Positions 35,621 through 45,612 are shown, counted from the stretch's first letter. The stretch is DNA of 64,000 nucleotides from Saprospiraceae bacterium (GCA_019187225.1 JABAQQ010000023.1:62001-126000), one strand, 5' to 3'. Program-made: numbers and translations. Notes: generated by a model from the sequence alone, not told the origin.

Positions 35621-38404
35621 TTATTGCTTCAAAATTACTTTTCCCGAAAAATTCCCGCCGCTGCCGGACGTGATCCGGAAGAAATACACTCCCGGCGGCA
35701 GTTGTCCTTTTTCAAAACGGAACGTCTTTCCCGAAAAATCTGTTACCATCACTGTTTTTCCATGATTATCTGTCAATTGGAAGCGGTTGTTCGGTGCGGC
35801 TTCCGGAATTTCAAAAAATACTGTTCCTGCAGTAGGATTAGGATAAACCCGCAATGCTTCATTCCCCGGCTCATCGGTTTTCACGACGATAAAATGGTCG
35901 CCAATGGTGTGGAAAGTCGTGTTGGTCAGCACCGGATCGTTGAAGTCGAAGTAAATGGCAGCGCGGTTTTCGATGCGTGTCCCGTCCGGGTTATCGCTGT
36001 TTTGCGCGACGCGGAATTTGACAAAACCGTGTGAGGCCTTTTCGTTCACGTTGCTGTCGGGCAGTAAAATATGGTCGAAACGGAAGCGCAGCACGTTTCC
36101 TTCGAGCACCGCGAAGTTGTATTCATGGCTGGACGCTCCGGGGCGCACAGTGGTTGCATCCAGATGTTGCGAGAGAGTATCCAGTACAACCACCGTAAAG
36201 GCCGTATCGGTACCGGTATTTTGAAAACGAATGTGGTATTCGAGATCGGTATTCGCCTCGACAAAGTGTTCCGCGCCGTAACCTTTCGGGTAAGCCCGTT
36301 TGTCGTTCGGATCAAAAGAGCCCACATTTTCCTGACAATCAATGGCTTCAAACGGATCGGGCGTATTGAAGGAAAACAAGGTCACCAACCCTGTTTGATT
36401 CAACCCGCCGCAACCTTCCACCGCTTTGGCCTCTACCCCACCCCAGGGATGATAGGGCACTTCTTCCGTTTCCAGTCGCCAGGTAGCGCCGTTGGCTGCC
36501 ATCGCGAGTTCCACGCTTTCGCCGCTGTTGAGTTGAAAAGGCGAGGTGGTATACATGACCACGTCCTCGACGACGACAAAATCCTGCGCCTCAGCCATGT
36601 CGCCTGATCCGATGTTGGCAATTGTAAGGCGGACGCTGTCGGCGTCGCAGAAGCCGGTCACCTTTAGGTCTGCACCGCTCCAGTTGGCCGGCACATTACA
36701 AACCGTATCGGGGAAAATGTGCGCTTCTGTACAGTGTGTGTAGCCAATTGGCGCGGCACAATCCACGTCGAAGAAAATCTGGAACGAGGTGCATTCGCCG
36801 GCTTCCAGGTCACCGAGATCGAACGACCAGGTATTGTTGCCAAGCGCATTACCGGGAATAGAACTGTTATTGAACTCGAGATATGAATCCAGCGCGACCT
36901 CGGTGTAAACGCCCGCGACGGAGGCATTGCTGAGGTTGCAGGCTTGCACCGTGTAGGTATTGGCAAAACAACGGCGCAGGAATGGCGCGGAAATATCCAC
37001 CGACAGCAAGGGACAGTCGGACGCCAGTTTTACGGCAATGTCCTGCCCGGTCGTTTGACCGGAGGCGACGTTCAGGGTATGTACAGACGGGCAATTTTGA
37101 CCGAAATTGAAGGGCACAGCGAGGGTGACCTCCACCAGCGTATCTGCCGCGTCAAACTCTTTGGAGTATTCGCCAAGGCTGTTGGTGAGCGTCTCATATT
37201 CCAAACCCGTTACCAAACCGGTGATTTTGACAGGCCAATTCGCCAGGGCCGGCTCGCCTGTATTGTAAAGGCAGTTGTCGAGCGTATCCTGAAATACTTT
37301 GCCCGATACAGTGGCAGGATCCGGCAGCATAATTTTGATGATCTGTTTATACTCATAACCATTGGCGTTGGGGGCATAAAATGTCGAGTAGTCCGTAGCT
37401 GGCTGACCCGGCAGAATGCTCGCCACTGTGGGCGCCCAGGGTGCCGGCGTCCCGGCGGAAGACACGACAGGACCTGGCAGGTTTGCCGGGTCGTTGGGTG
37501 CGGCTTCTGGTTGGGGGTTGGGCACGTTGATAAATTGCCCGAACGGATCGAATCCGCACCAGCTAATGATTGACCAGGTGCGTTCGATTTTCAGATCGGC
37601 GTCGGGGACATTCGTAAATACGTGATCCGAAAAAGCGACGCCCATTTGTTCACAATCAATACCGAAAAATTCCGGTTCGCCGTAGTCCGTCGAGCCGTCG
37701 GTGACGATCAGATCGTCGGGAAAACGGATGAAATAATCCTGTTCGTAATTGACCTCGATGCGTTGGGTGCATTGGGCCGAGTTGCCGCTGCAGTCGGAAG
37801 CCACAAAAATCCGGGTGATGGTTCCCTTAGTGCATACTGTATCGAACTGGCTGTAATTCACTGACTTTGTGATGGTGTCGAGACAGCAATTGTCCGGAGC
37901 AGTGGCAACGCCATAGGATACCAGGGATGGATCGAAATTTTCGCAGGAAACCGTCACATTGGGCGGACATTCAGGGGCCGGTTTGATCTTGTCTTCCACT
38001 ATAACCTGCAACCAGCAATCGCTGAAATTCCCGGAGCAGTCGGTTGCCCTGACAACAATGACGACATCCGTCCCGATATCGGCACAACAAAAAACGACTG
38101 TCGAATCAAAATTGTCCGGCAAATTGTCGGCGTCGCACGGACCGTCCGCGAAGCGCCGCGCCTTCACTCCTTCTAAGCAACAAGCGTCTACGGAGCCGGC
38201 ATCAAACACCGATACGTTCACTTCGGCCTGTCCATTTTGATCGAGCGATACAAACACCTCGGCATTGCAAACGGCTATCGGGGCGGTTACATCGGGGTTG
38301 CAGTTTTGCGCACGAAGATCGTTTTGCATCAGGAACAGCAACAACAAAAGCGCTGGCGGGAAAAGTCCTTTTGGTTTCAAGCAGGAGAGAATAGAACTCG
38401 TCAT
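35621..38404 (-). CDS. Large secreted surface protein with T9SS C-terminal sorting domain
   Basis: 927 residues. A signal peptide (hydrophobic 15-29, LRAQ cleavage) is followed by HYR-like beta-sandwich segments with paired cysteines (about 30-240), a carboxypeptidase-regulatory-like segment (VSGKVFQDTLDNCLYNTGEP), a region of DUF11/DUF7619 type (FDPNDKRAYPKGYG onwards, IYFDFNDPVLTNTTFH) and an 80-residue C-terminal sorting domain starting ALRVYPNPTAG and ending SGKVILKQ. The tail sends it through the type IX system to the cell surface. Function is probably adhesive or structural; no catalytic motif seen. The ATG at 38404 is placed at the signal peptide. Confidence 0.85.
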   Translation of the reverse strand: MTSSILSCLKPKGLFPPALLLLLFLMQNDLRAQNCNPDVTAPIAVCNAEVFVSLDQNGQAEVNVSVFDAGSVDACCLEGVKARRFADGPCDADNLPDNFDSTVVFCCADIGTDVVIVVRATDCSGNFSDCWLQVIVEDKIKPAPECPPNVTVSCENFDPSLVSYGVATAPDNCCLDTITKSVNYSQFDTVCTKGTITRIFVASDCSGNSAQCTQRIEVNYEQDYFIRFPDDLIVTDGSTDYGEPEFFGIDCEQMGVAFSDHVFTNVPDADLKIERTWSIISWCGFDPFGQFINVPNPQPEAAPNDPANLPGPVVSSAGTPAPWAPTVASILPGQPATDYSTFYAPNANGYEYKQIIKIMLPDPATVSGKVFQDTLDNCLYNTGEPALANWPVKITGLVTGLEYETLTNSLGEYSKEFDAADTLVEVTLAVPFNFGQNCPSVHTLNVASGQTTGQDIAVKLASDCPLLSVDISAPFLRRCFANTYTVQACNLSNASVAGVYTEVALDSYLEFNNSSIPGNALGNNTWSFDLGDLEAGECTSFQIFFDVDCAAPIGYTHCTEAHIFPDTVCNVPANWSGADLKVTGFCDADSVRLTIANIGSGDMAEAQDFVVVEDVVMYTTSPFQLNSGESVELAMAANGATWRLETEEVPYHPWGGVEAKAVEGCGGLNQTGLVTLFSFNTPDPFEAIDCQENVGSFDPNDKRAYPKGYGAEHFVEANTDLEYHIRFQNTGTDTAFTVVVLDTLSQHLDATTVRPGASSHEYNFAVLEGNVLRFRFDHILLPDSNVNEKASHGFVKFRVAQNSDNPDGTRIENRAAIYFDFNDPVLTNTTFHTIGDHFIVVKTDEPGNEALRVYPNPTAGTVFFEIPEAAPNNRFQLTDNHGKTVMVTDFSGKTFRFEKGQLPPGVYFFRITSGSGGNFSGKVILKQ

Positions 38405-38668
38405 AGGATTAGCGTTTTTTAAAGTGAAAATTTTGTTCCATTGGCACAGCCGGGAGGATGGATTATGATACGTTGGCAGCCAACTACTTTTTGACAGTAC
38501 AAAAGTCTGCCCACGATTGTAGGTCTCCAAAATCAAAATTCAGATTTTGTAGAGTATTTTTTGAAGTTTTTTTGTTTTAAATTATTGGTTTTCAATTTTA
38601 TAATTTTATCGTAATTGAATATAGAAAAGAATTTTCACAATTTTGCCGGTATTATTTTTTAAATCGCC

Positions 38669-40060
38669 ATGGAAAAAAGCACCCTTGTCCGGCTCGTTCG
38701 CTCGTTTTCGCCGGTCGAATTGCGGGACGTACGCAAATTCCTTAACTCGCCTTTTTTCAACCAGCGGCAGGATTTGATCGGGTTGTTCGAGCAAATAGCG
38801 GGAGATAAGGAACCGGAAAAAGAATCTTTAATGCGGAAGATGTCGGCGTTGACCGTCCCGCTCGACGACCAGAAACTCCGCCTCCTGATGAGTTATTTGC
38901 ACGGCTTGCTGGAACAATATCTGGCGGTGAAGGAAATGACAGCTGACAAACTGAGCACCCAACTGCATTTAGCGGTGGCCTACCGAAAGCGCCGGATGTC
39001 CGATGCTTTCGAGCGGACGAAAAAAAACCTGGAAAAGGCCCTCGAAGCGCAGCCGCTGCGGAATACGTCTTACTACGATTTTCAATATAAAATTCAGTGG
39101 GAGGCACACCAATTGAACTATGTGCAAAATCCGACCAATGTGTCGGGTTTGCGCGAGCTTTCGCGCAATGCCGACATCATTAATCTGGCTCAAAAACTCC
39201 GGTTGGTTTGTTTGCTTGCAGCGCATCAGACAGTTTATCAATCAGATATGGACGCTGGCCGGGAGGAAGAACTTATTGCCTTTGCCGAACGCCCCGAATT
39301 TGCCGCGATGCCGGTCATTTCCGTATACCTTCATTGTTACCGCATGCTTCGGTTTCCATCGGAAGAAGCACATTTTCAGGGTTTTAAATCTTTATTGCTC
39401 GACCAGTCGGGACGTTTTTCAGAAGAAGAGATGCACGGGTTGTTCATCCTCGCCATCAACTATTGCATCCGGCGGCTAAATGCCGGCGGCGACCGGTACT
39501 TCCGCGAGGCGTTCGACCTGTACCGGGAAGGTTTGAATAAGGAGTACCTGTTCGAGGATGGAATGCTGACGCGCTTTACTTATCACAACATCGTCGCCAT
39601 CGGCCTGCGGCTTGGCGAACTGGAGTGGGTGCGCTTTTTCATCGGCGAATACAAAAACCGGCTGGAAAAATCCTACCGCGAGAGCGCCTTCAGTTACAAC
39701 CTGGCACGCTTAGAATACGAAAGCGGTCACTACGGCTATGTGCTCGAATTGCTGCAAAAAGCCAATTACCGCGACCCCCTGCTCAATCTCGCCGCCAAAA
39801 CCCTGCTGCTCAAGACGTATTACGACCTCGGCGAATACGACCTGCTTCAATCGCACCTCGATGCCATGCGCAATTACATCCATCGCAAGCGCGTGATCGG
39901 GTACCACCGCACCAACTATCTGAATATCATTCGTTTTATGGAAAAGATCATGCGCCTCAATACCCTCGACAAAGCGGCGGCAGAGGCATTGCGACAAGCC
40001 GTCGAGCAGGAAGAGGCGCTCCCGGAAAAGGCGTTTTTTCTGAAAATACTCGACTGTTGA
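38669..40060 (+). CDS. Conserved Bacteroidota protein with helical (TPR-like) repeats, unknown function
   Basis: 463 residues, no signal peptide. It begins MEKSTLVRLVRSFSPVELRDVRKFLNSPFFNQR-like sequence and is helical throughout, with TPR-like stretches such as AFSYNLARLEYESGHYGYVLELLQKANY and LLKTYYDLGEYDLLQSHLDAM (alternating small and aromatic residues). I know this type only as hypothetical proteins from Saprospirales and relatives. Probably a cytoplasmic scaffold. Preceded by a weak CAATTTTG promoter-like element near 38642. Convergent with the DciA-like gene, with three bases between them. Confidence 0.7.
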   Translation: MEKSTLVRLVRSFSPVELRDVRKFLNSPFFNQRQDLIGLFEQIAGDKEPEKESLMRKMSALTVPLDDQKLRLLMSYLHGLLEQYLAVKEMTADKLSTQLHLAVAYRKRRMSDAFERTKKNLEKALEAQPLRNTSYYDFQYKIQWEAHQLNYVQNPTNVSGLRELSRNADIINLAQKLRLVCLLAAHQTVYQSDMDAGREEELIAFAERPEFAAMPVISVYLHCYRMLRFPSEEAHFQGFKSLLLDQSGRFSEEEMHGLFILAINYCIRRLNAGGDRYFREAFDLYREGLNKEYLFEDGMLTRFTYHNIVAIGLRLGELEWVRFFIGEYKNRLEKSYRESAFSYNLARLEYESGHYGYVLELLQKANYRDPLLNLAAKTLLLKTYYDLGEYDLLQSHLDAMRNYIHRKRVIGYHRTNYLNIIRFMEKIMRLNTLDKAAAEALRQAVEQEEALPEKAFFLKILDC

Positions 40061-40063
40061 GCA

Positions 40064-40354
40064 TCAGCGGATCACCACGTCTTTGATGTACTCTTCGCCC
40101 ATTTCCTCGTTGAGGCGCGTTTTTATTTTATCTTTTGCAAAGGAAAGTTCGTGCTTCAACGGCGCGGAAAGGATAGTGAGATACAGCACATTTTTTCGCA
40201 CGGCGATGTTCGAAGTATAAGTCGCTATCGTCTTGCCCATGATCTTTTCCCACAGCGATTTTACCCGCGTTTCGTCGTACTGCGGTTTCAGACGATATTC
40301 GCGAAGCATTTCTGACATCGCTTCCTGGAGTGTGTTATCGTTTTTTTTCTTCAT
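40064..40354 (-). CDS. DUF721/DciA-family protein
   Basis: 96 residues of a single DUF721 domain (WEKIMGKTIATYTSNI, VLYLTILSAPLKHELSF). DciA-type proteins load or assist the replicative helicase DnaB; the short Bacteroidota forms are assigned by similarity only. The start at 40354 (MKKKNDN) fits the usual length. The recF neighbour common in the phylum is not here. Next to a membrane barrel-like gene on the same strand, probably without functional link. Confidence 0.8.
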   Translation of the reverse strand: MKKKNDNTLQEAMSEMLREYRLKPQYDETRVKSLWEKIMGKTIATYTSNIAVRKNVLYLTILSAPLKHELSFAKDKIKTRLNEEMGEEYIKDVVIR

Positions 40355-40379
40355 GCGAAGCAAATATGGTCATGCTTTC

Positions 40380-40976
40380 TCAAAAAGAAAACGAAGTTCT
40401 GACTCCCGGATTGATGTACGGGTAAAAACTTTCATCTTCGACCGAAAGGTAAAGGTTCGCCATTAAAACCGCGCCCAAACCCAGGCGTTTGGTGAGCATC
40501 CATTCGATATTCGTCGCAGTGGCGAAACCGAGCAGAAATTCCGCATCGGTGTGCCAACGGGAAAAGTATTCCTCCTGTCTTATTAAATCTTCTGCTGTCA
40601 TGCCGGTGCCACAGAACCCTCCACCAGTCTGAGGTGGAGTCCGTTCAATGATGCCAAGGCCGGAGATACCTGCTTCCACAAAACAACGCACTTTGGACTT
40701 CTTCGACAATTGCCAGCGGTTGACGATATCCAAATTAACGACGTGGGTACGAATATCCTCCCGATCCTCCACTCCCAACGCATCGGTATTCCAGTTGGTT
40801 TTCAAGCCGAGGGCATGCCGTTCGGTGGTGGAGCGGTAATAATTGACGGCTCCGCCGGCCACGATCTCGCCGCACACCGGTAAATAGCGCAGATCGAGCG
40901 CCACCGTATTTTTTTGAGCAAAAATGCCGAAGGGAAAGGTCAGGACTGACAGCAACAGCGGGTAGAATTGTCTCAT
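40380..40976 (-). CDS. Outer-membrane beta-barrel-like protein, unknown function
   Basis: 198 residues with a signal peptide (MRQFYPLLLSVLTFPFGIFAQ) and alternating beta-strand pattern (VALDLRYLPVCGEIVAGGAVNYY, WMLTKRLGLGAVLMANLYLSV), ending in the aromatic SFSF typical of outer-membrane barrels. No family recognised. It has its own well-formed promoter (41004-41033) between it and hemF. Confidence 0.65.
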   Translation of the reverse strand: MRQFYPLLLSVLTFPFGIFAQKNTVALDLRYLPVCGEIVAGGAVNYYRSTTERHALGLKTNWNTDALGVEDREDIRTHVVNLDIVNRWQLSKKSKVRCFVEAGISGLGIIERTPPQTGGGFCGTGMTAEDLIRQEEYFSRWHTDAEFLLGFATATNIEWMLTKRLGLGAVLMANLYLSVEDESFYPYINPGVRTSFSF

Positions 40977-41003
40977 TTGCGGATGATTTAAAAATAAGGT
41001 GGG

Positions 41004-41033
41004 CAAATCTACAAGATAAATGCAAAATCCCAA
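41004..41033 (-). promoter_or_regulatory. Promoter of the barrel-like gene
   Basis: On the minus strand TTG (41033-41031), 19 bases, TAGATTTG (41011-41004): near-ideal boxes and spacing, 28 bases before the ATG at 40976. Confidence 0.65.
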
Positions 41034-41038
41034 ATATT

Positions 41039-41941
41039 CTAACGCTCCGGCGCCAACCAGTCCACTCCCTTTCGCAACCACGCCTGCGTTTCCGCTTCCG
41101 GGCTGCCCGCTTCAGGCTGAAAGTTGTAGACCCATTGCGCTGTCGGCGGCATGCTCATCAGGATGGACTCGACGCGGCCATTGGTTTCGAGGCCGAATTT
41201 GGTGCCCCTGTCCCATACGAGATTGAACTCTACGTAGCGGCCCCGCCGGAGCATTTGCCAGCGTTTTTCGCGTTCGCCCCAGGGACGGCGTTGCGCGCGG
41301 AGCAACAATTCGGCATACGTCGGCGCGAACGTTTCTCCCACCGCAATGGCGAATTCGAAGAGTTTTTCCTGCGAAAGGCCGCATTTTTCGTCGAGGTAGT
41401 CGTAAAAAATACCGCCGATGCCGCGCGTCTCCTGCCGGTGCCGCAGAAAGAAATAGTCGTCGGCCTGCCTTTTAAAATCGGAGTAAAAATCCGGGTGAAA
41501 ACGGTCGCAGGTATTTTTCAACTGTTCGTGAAAAAACCGCGCATCGTCCGGCACGACGTAGTGCGGCGTCAGGTCAATGCCGCCGCCGAACCACCAGCGC
41601 CCTGTGCCAGTCTCGAAATAACGCACGTTCATGTGGATGATGGGCGCCATCGGGCTGTGCGGATGCAGGACGATGCTCACGCCGGTGGCGAAAAAATCGG
41701 TGGGCGGCAATTGCATGTTTTTAGCCACCGGTTCCGGCAGGGGACCGTGCACGGCGCTGAACATAACGCCGCCTTTTTCGATGACCGCCCCCTCGATGAC
41801 ACGGCTGCGCCCTCCCCCACCCTCCGGACGTATCCAGTTGTCTTCCAGGAATTTGCCACTGCCGTCGGCTATTTCAAGTCGGCGGCAGATGTCGTCCTGG
41901 AGGGTGCGGAAGCGGTCGGCGATCTGTTCTTTTTTCAACAT
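41039..41941 (-). CDS. hemF: Oxygen-dependent coproporphyrinogen III oxidase
   Basis: 300 residues, the family length. Signature stretches are present: GGGGRSRVIEGAVIEKGGVMFS, FFATGVSIVLHPHSPMAPIIHMNVRYFE (with the conserved His-Met-Asn), WWFGGGIDLTPHY and WDRGTKFGL with ESILMSMPP near the end. It decarboxylates coproporphyrinogen III to protoporphyrinogen IX in haem synthesis and needs O2, so the organism is at least microaerobic. Single gene. Confidence 0.96.
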   Translation of the reverse strand: MLKKEQIADRFRTLQDDICRRLEIADGSGKFLEDNWIRPEGGGGRSRVIEGAVIEKGGVMFSAVHGPLPEPVAKNMQLPPTDFFATGVSIVLHPHSPMAPIIHMNVRYFETGTGRWWFGGGIDLTPHYVVPDDARFFHEQLKNTCDRFHPDFYSDFKRQADDYFFLRHRQETRGIGGIFYDYLDEKCGLSQEKLFEFAIAVGETFAPTYAELLLRAQRRPWGEREKRWQMLRRGRYVEFNLVWDRGTKFGLETNGRVESILMSMPPTAQWVYNFQPEAGSPEAETQAWLRKGVDWLAPER

Positions 41942-42191
41942 GGTTACATTGATAGCGCAAAGATCATTTTCCTTTTTTATTTGAAAAAGTAAAAATCAGT
42001 AAAGAAAATTTTGACTGAGACGAATTAATCCCTTGATCGGCAATAACTTGTGCAAAGCCAAATGTTAAAATTCAAAAAATCATATTTAGGGTAAAAAGTG
42101 AGGTGTATTTTCGGTTTGTCAAATTTTTTAATCCCTCATCGAAACAAATTCTTCACTCAATATTTTTCACCAAATTCAATCCTTCCAATTT

Positions 42192-44054
42192 ATGAAAAAC
42201 ACACTTTGTCCCCCCCCCCGAAATTTTAAACTCATCGTGTTAGCAACTTTGCTATCGCTGCAATTTTTCAGCACATTGACAGCCCAAACAACCCTCTTCC
42301 AAGTGTCTAACCTGACGAAAACAGATTTGACTGGCAGCAAGTTGGCTTCGTTTGAGAAATTGGAATCTGGCGACTACACCGCTGCTCTATGGATTGTCGA
42401 AGGAGTAAATTTCACCCAACAAGCCGATGATGGCTACCTGGAAATCAGCGTCCCCGGCAATGACACCGTCCGTTCTTACAAAGCAAAATTTGTGGAAGCC
42501 GAACCCAACGGTAACATGACCTGGTTTGGCGAATCTCTTGTCTCACCTGACCATTGGGGTTATGGCTACGCCTCTTTTATAATTCACAATGGAGACCTGT
42601 TGGGGCACTTTACAACTGAAACAGGCGCATACTCTTTGCACTCGATTGACGATGGCAAGTACGTTTTGGTGGAATACGACGATGATGGATTGATGCCTAT
42701 CTGCGGGATGCAGGTGCCTGGGGGCGATGATGAATACAACAACCAATTCGACATGCCTCATCTAACGCAAGGCCGGGGCAGTAATTGCGATGTGAAAGTC
42801 TTAATACTTTACACCAGCGCGGCCCTTGCAAAAGCGGAGGATATAAGTCTTGGCGTAAACAACTTTATCGCACAAGCCAACCAGATTTTATCAAATAGCG
42901 CCGTTTACCCTTCTCAACTCAGGTTTTTTCTGGCAGGTCACGAGCTTTTATCGGGATTTACTGAGACTGGCGATATAGGAGATGATCTTGACGCCTTAAC
43001 TGGCCCTACTTCTTTGGCCCATGCAAGACGTGATGCGTTGAACGCCGACTGCGTGGTGTTATTAACTGCCGGAGATTATGACAACGCTTTGGGACTCACG
43101 CCCTCTTGTGGACCTACAGAAAACGGCGCTTTTTCCATCGTGCAAATAGACGCCGCCGGCCCATGGAAAACCTTTACGCACGAATTAGGGCATCAGTTTG
43201 GTTGCAAGCACAGTGTAGGCAACAACAATGGCAACTGCGAGCCTGTTACCGAACAGCCGCATTGGTTCAGATGCGGTGGCAGGGATAGATATACTGTTAT
43301 GGAGGCAGGCATTCCCAAAGCCAAGGACAGAATCCCTCATTTTTCAAATCCAAACATAAAATACCATGATCACGACACAGGCACCGCTACTCGCGACAAT
43401 GCAGCCTGGCTTCGTTCTACGGCATGCACGGTATCGGGCTACCGGATATCAGAAGATATGAATGCCTATATTTCTGGTGAGAGTCAGGTCTGCATATCAA
43501 AAACTTCAGATCCCGCTGGATTCGTAGCGGTAGCAAGCGGCGGCGGACCCGGTCCTTATTCTTACGCATGGCAGGTAGCCATCAATGGCTACACTTACGG
43601 CCCGGTTTTGAGTACTACGGATGTGCTAACGCTCGATCTTTCTGCCAAACAACCGGGCGACGTGGTATTCATTCGGGTTACAGTTACATCTGCCTATCAA
43701 CAGGTAGTATACGCTTATTTCTCAGTGTTTATAATAGAAGATACCCCGGAGTGTCTGTATACCAAGCCGCTTGAAACGCATGAGACGTTGAAAGACGTTT
43801 TTTCATTCCAGGTACAGCCAAATCCTGCTGACAGAGAGGTAATTGTCTTGCTAAATGCTAAAGAAAACAGTCTGGCAACTATTGAATTACTCAGTTCGTT
43901 CGGTCAGGTTTTCAACAGCACTTTTCAAAAAATAAAATCTAATGAGAGTGTTGAAGTCCCTATACAAACATCCGGTTTACCAACCGGCACTTACTTGCTT
44001 AGAGTGACCTCGGGAGACAATACCGAGGTAAAAAAAGTAACCATCGTTCACTAA
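42192..44054 (+). CDS. Secreted reprolysin-like (M12B-type) zinc metallopeptidase with T9SS tail
   Basis: 620 residues. Signal peptide (hydrophobic about 14-32, STLTAQ) preceded by a run of prolines coded by ten consecutive C. Propeptide about 35-190; catalytic domain about 195-400 with the zinc site THELGHQFGCKH (HExxHxxGxxH) and the Met-turn YTVMEAG. A PKD/Ig-like domain (about 425-515) and an 80-residue sorting domain (FQVQPNPADREVIVLL to EVKKVTIVH) follow. Secreted by the type IX system; degrades extracellular protein. The lipoprotein gene 14 bases downstream probably belongs to the same transcript. Confidence 0.9.
   Translation: MKNTLCPPPRNFKLIVLATLLSLQFFSTLTAQTTLFQVSNLTKTDLTGSKLASFEKLESGDYTAALWIVEGVNFTQQADDGYLEISVPGNDTVRSYKAKFVEAEPNGNMTWFGESLVSPDHWGYGYASFIIHNGDLLGHFTTETGAYSLHSIDDGKYVLVEYDDDGLMPICGMQVPGGDDEYNNQFDMPHLTQGRGSNCDVKVLILYTSAALAKAEDISLGVNNFIAQANQILSNSAVYPSQLRFFLAGHELLSGFTETGDIGDDLDALTGPTSLAHARRDALNADCVVLLTAGDYDNALGLTPSCGPTENGAFSIVQIDAAGPWKTFTHELGHQFGCKHSVGNNNGNCEPVTEQPHWFRCGGRDRYTVMEAGIPKAKDRIPHFSNPNIKYHDHDTGTATRDNAAWLRSTACTVSGYRISEDMNAYISGESQVCISKTSDPAGFVAVASGGGPGPYSYAWQVAINGYTYGPVLSTTDVLTLDLSAKQPGDVVFIRVTVTSAYQQVVYAYFSVFIIEDTPECLYTKPLETHETLKDVFSFQVQPNPADREVIVLLNAKENSLATIELLSSFGQVFNSTFQKIKSNESVEVPIQTSGLPTGTYLLRVTSGDNTEVKKVTIVH
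42210..42219 (+). repeat. C10 homopolymer in the protease signal-peptide coding region
   Basis: Ten consecutive C at codons 7-10. Gain or loss of one base would shift the frame after nine codons. Confidence 0.95.
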
Positions 44055-44068
44055 ACCCCGGTAAAGTC

Positions 44069-44602
44069 ATGTCACACACAAAAATTTATACCGCTTTTCT
44101 CATGGTTACTCTCGCATTCCTTTCTTGCGATAAAGAAGAGGAAAGTCTGTACTGGGGCGAAACAGCGGCTCTAAAAAACGGCAGTAATTGGAATGGAAAA
44201 ATTCGAGCGATTTCTAACAATTTCGCTGAGAAAAAAATTGACATCGCAATAAGAAACTACGATAGTGACGGAATATGGCTCGAAACCTTAAGTTTCGTCA
44301 AAATACCTTTGAAAATAGGTGAGCATCCTCTATCGTATACTTTCAATCAGCCACCTGACGATTCTTTATCTGGCGCTCTCTACACAAACGGCTACGACGA
44401 CGAGGTTTACGATTTTTACAAAATTGCCGAAAACGACTCGACCAGTTACTTGGAAATAACCGACTACAATGAGCAGAAAGCAGAAATAAAGGGCAACTTC
44501 AGCCTGATCCTTTGGCGCCGCAAGGATTTACCGGGCGCCTGGAATGCTCCCGACAGCATCGTTTTTTCGAACGGCGTTTTTCACACGCGCATCAGCAATT
44601 GA
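44069..44602 (+). CDS. Small lipoprotein, unknown function
   Basis: 177 residues with a lipoprotein signal (VTLAFLSC, Cys near 20) and a beta-rich body (AALKNGSNWNGKIRAI, YLEITDYNEQKAEIKGNFSLIL), the pattern of DUF6252-like Bacteroidota lipoproteins, though I cannot confirm the family. It lies 14 bases after the protease and before a strong terminator, so the two form one unit. It could hold or inhibit the protease at the surface (inference). Confidence 0.65.
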   Translation: MSHTKIYTAFLMVTLAFLSCDKEEESLYWGETAALKNGSNWNGKIRAISNNFAEKKIDIAIRNYDSDGIWLETLSFVKIPLKIGEHPLSYTFNQPPDDSLSGALYTNGYDDEVYDFYKIAENDSTSYLEITDYNEQKAEIKGNFSLILWRRKDLPGAWNAPDSIVFSNGVFHTRISN

Positions 44603-44628
44603 TAATCAGAATAAAATAACCGCATGAT

Positions 44629-44660
44629 GGCTGGAGGGCTTCTCTCCAGCCGTTTTTATT
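44629..44660 (+). terminator. Intrinsic terminator after the protease-lipoprotein unit
   Basis: GGCTGGAG, a 7-base loop, CTCCAGCC, then GTTTTTATTTT. Confidence 0.8.
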
Positions 44661-44680
44661 TTGCGGCGTATATTTAGGGC

Positions 44681-45550
44681 ATGAAATCCTCCGAACTCAT
44701 TCTCAACCGCGACGGCAGCATTTACCATCTCAACCTGCACCCCGAACAAGTGGCGCCCCTTATCATCACCGTCGGCGACCCGGATCGCGTGGCGAAGGTG
44801 AGCCGGTATTTCGACCGGGTGGAACACCGTTTGCGCAAACGCGAATTCGTGACGCACACGGGCTGGTTGGGCAAACAACGGCTTTCTGTCATTTCTACGG
44901 GAATTGGAACGGACAACGTGGACATTGTGCTGAACGAACTGGACGCCTTGTTCAACATTGATCTTAAAACACGCCAGGTCAAAACGAAGCTTGTTGCGCT
45001 GACGATCATCCGGATCGGCACAGCAGGCTGTTTGCAAAAAGAAATAGATGTGGACGAATTCGTCGCCTCTTCGGGCGGAATCGGTATGGACGGCTTACTG
45101 CAATTTTACCACGCCGTCGGGCAACAAAACCACCCCATGCTGGCGGCATTGCGCGAGCACACGACCGAACAATGGGATTTCCCCGTCAGTCCTTATTATG
45201 CCGAAGGCGATGTAGGATTGCTGCGCCTTTTCTCCGATAATTTCCATCACGGGCTCACGGCGACCAATTCCGGCTTTTACGGCCCCCAGGGACGGCGTTT
45301 GCGCGCGCCGGTCCGCTTGCCTGAGTACCTGGACTTGTTGCAGTCCTTCGAATTTCAGGGAAAAAAGATTGTCAACTTAGAAATGGAAACCGCTGCCATT
45401 TACGGTTTGGCAAACTTATTGGGACACAGGGCTGTCTCGCTCAGCGCGATCCTGGCCAACCGGCCTGCGGGCACTTTCAGCCGCGACCCGCACAAAGCCG
45501 AGCGCCGCCTGATAGAAACGGCATTAGAAAAAATTTCGGGTGGCATTTGA
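44681..45550 (+). CDS. Nucleoside phosphorylase (uridine phosphorylase-like)
   Basis: 289 residues, NP-I family. Phosphate-binding ITVGDPDRV, STGIGTDNVDIVLNEL, the IRIGTAGCLQ core and the nucleoside-binding NLEMETAAIYGLA are recognisable. It reversibly splits nucleosides to base and ribose 1-phosphate for salvage. The NLEMETA motif and size suit uridine phosphorylase, but purine-specific relatives are possible. Single gene after a terminator. Confidence 0.87.
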   Translation: MKSSELILNRDGSIYHLNLHPEQVAPLIITVGDPDRVAKVSRYFDRVEHRLRKREFVTHTGWLGKQRLSVISTGIGTDNVDIVLNELDALFNIDLKTRQVKTKLVALTIIRIGTAGCLQKEIDVDEFVASSGGIGMDGLLQFYHAVGQQNHPMLAALREHTTEQWDFPVSPYYAEGDVGLLRLFSDNFHHGLTATNSGFYGPQGRRLRAPVRLPEYLDLLQSFEFQGKKIVNLEMETAAIYGLANLLGHRAVSLSAILANRPAGTFSRDPHKAERRLIETALEKISGGI

Positions 45551-45612
45551 GTAAAACACTCTACTTTCACCTGCGATTTCAGAACTACATTCACAATTCA
45601 AAAACTCTGATT

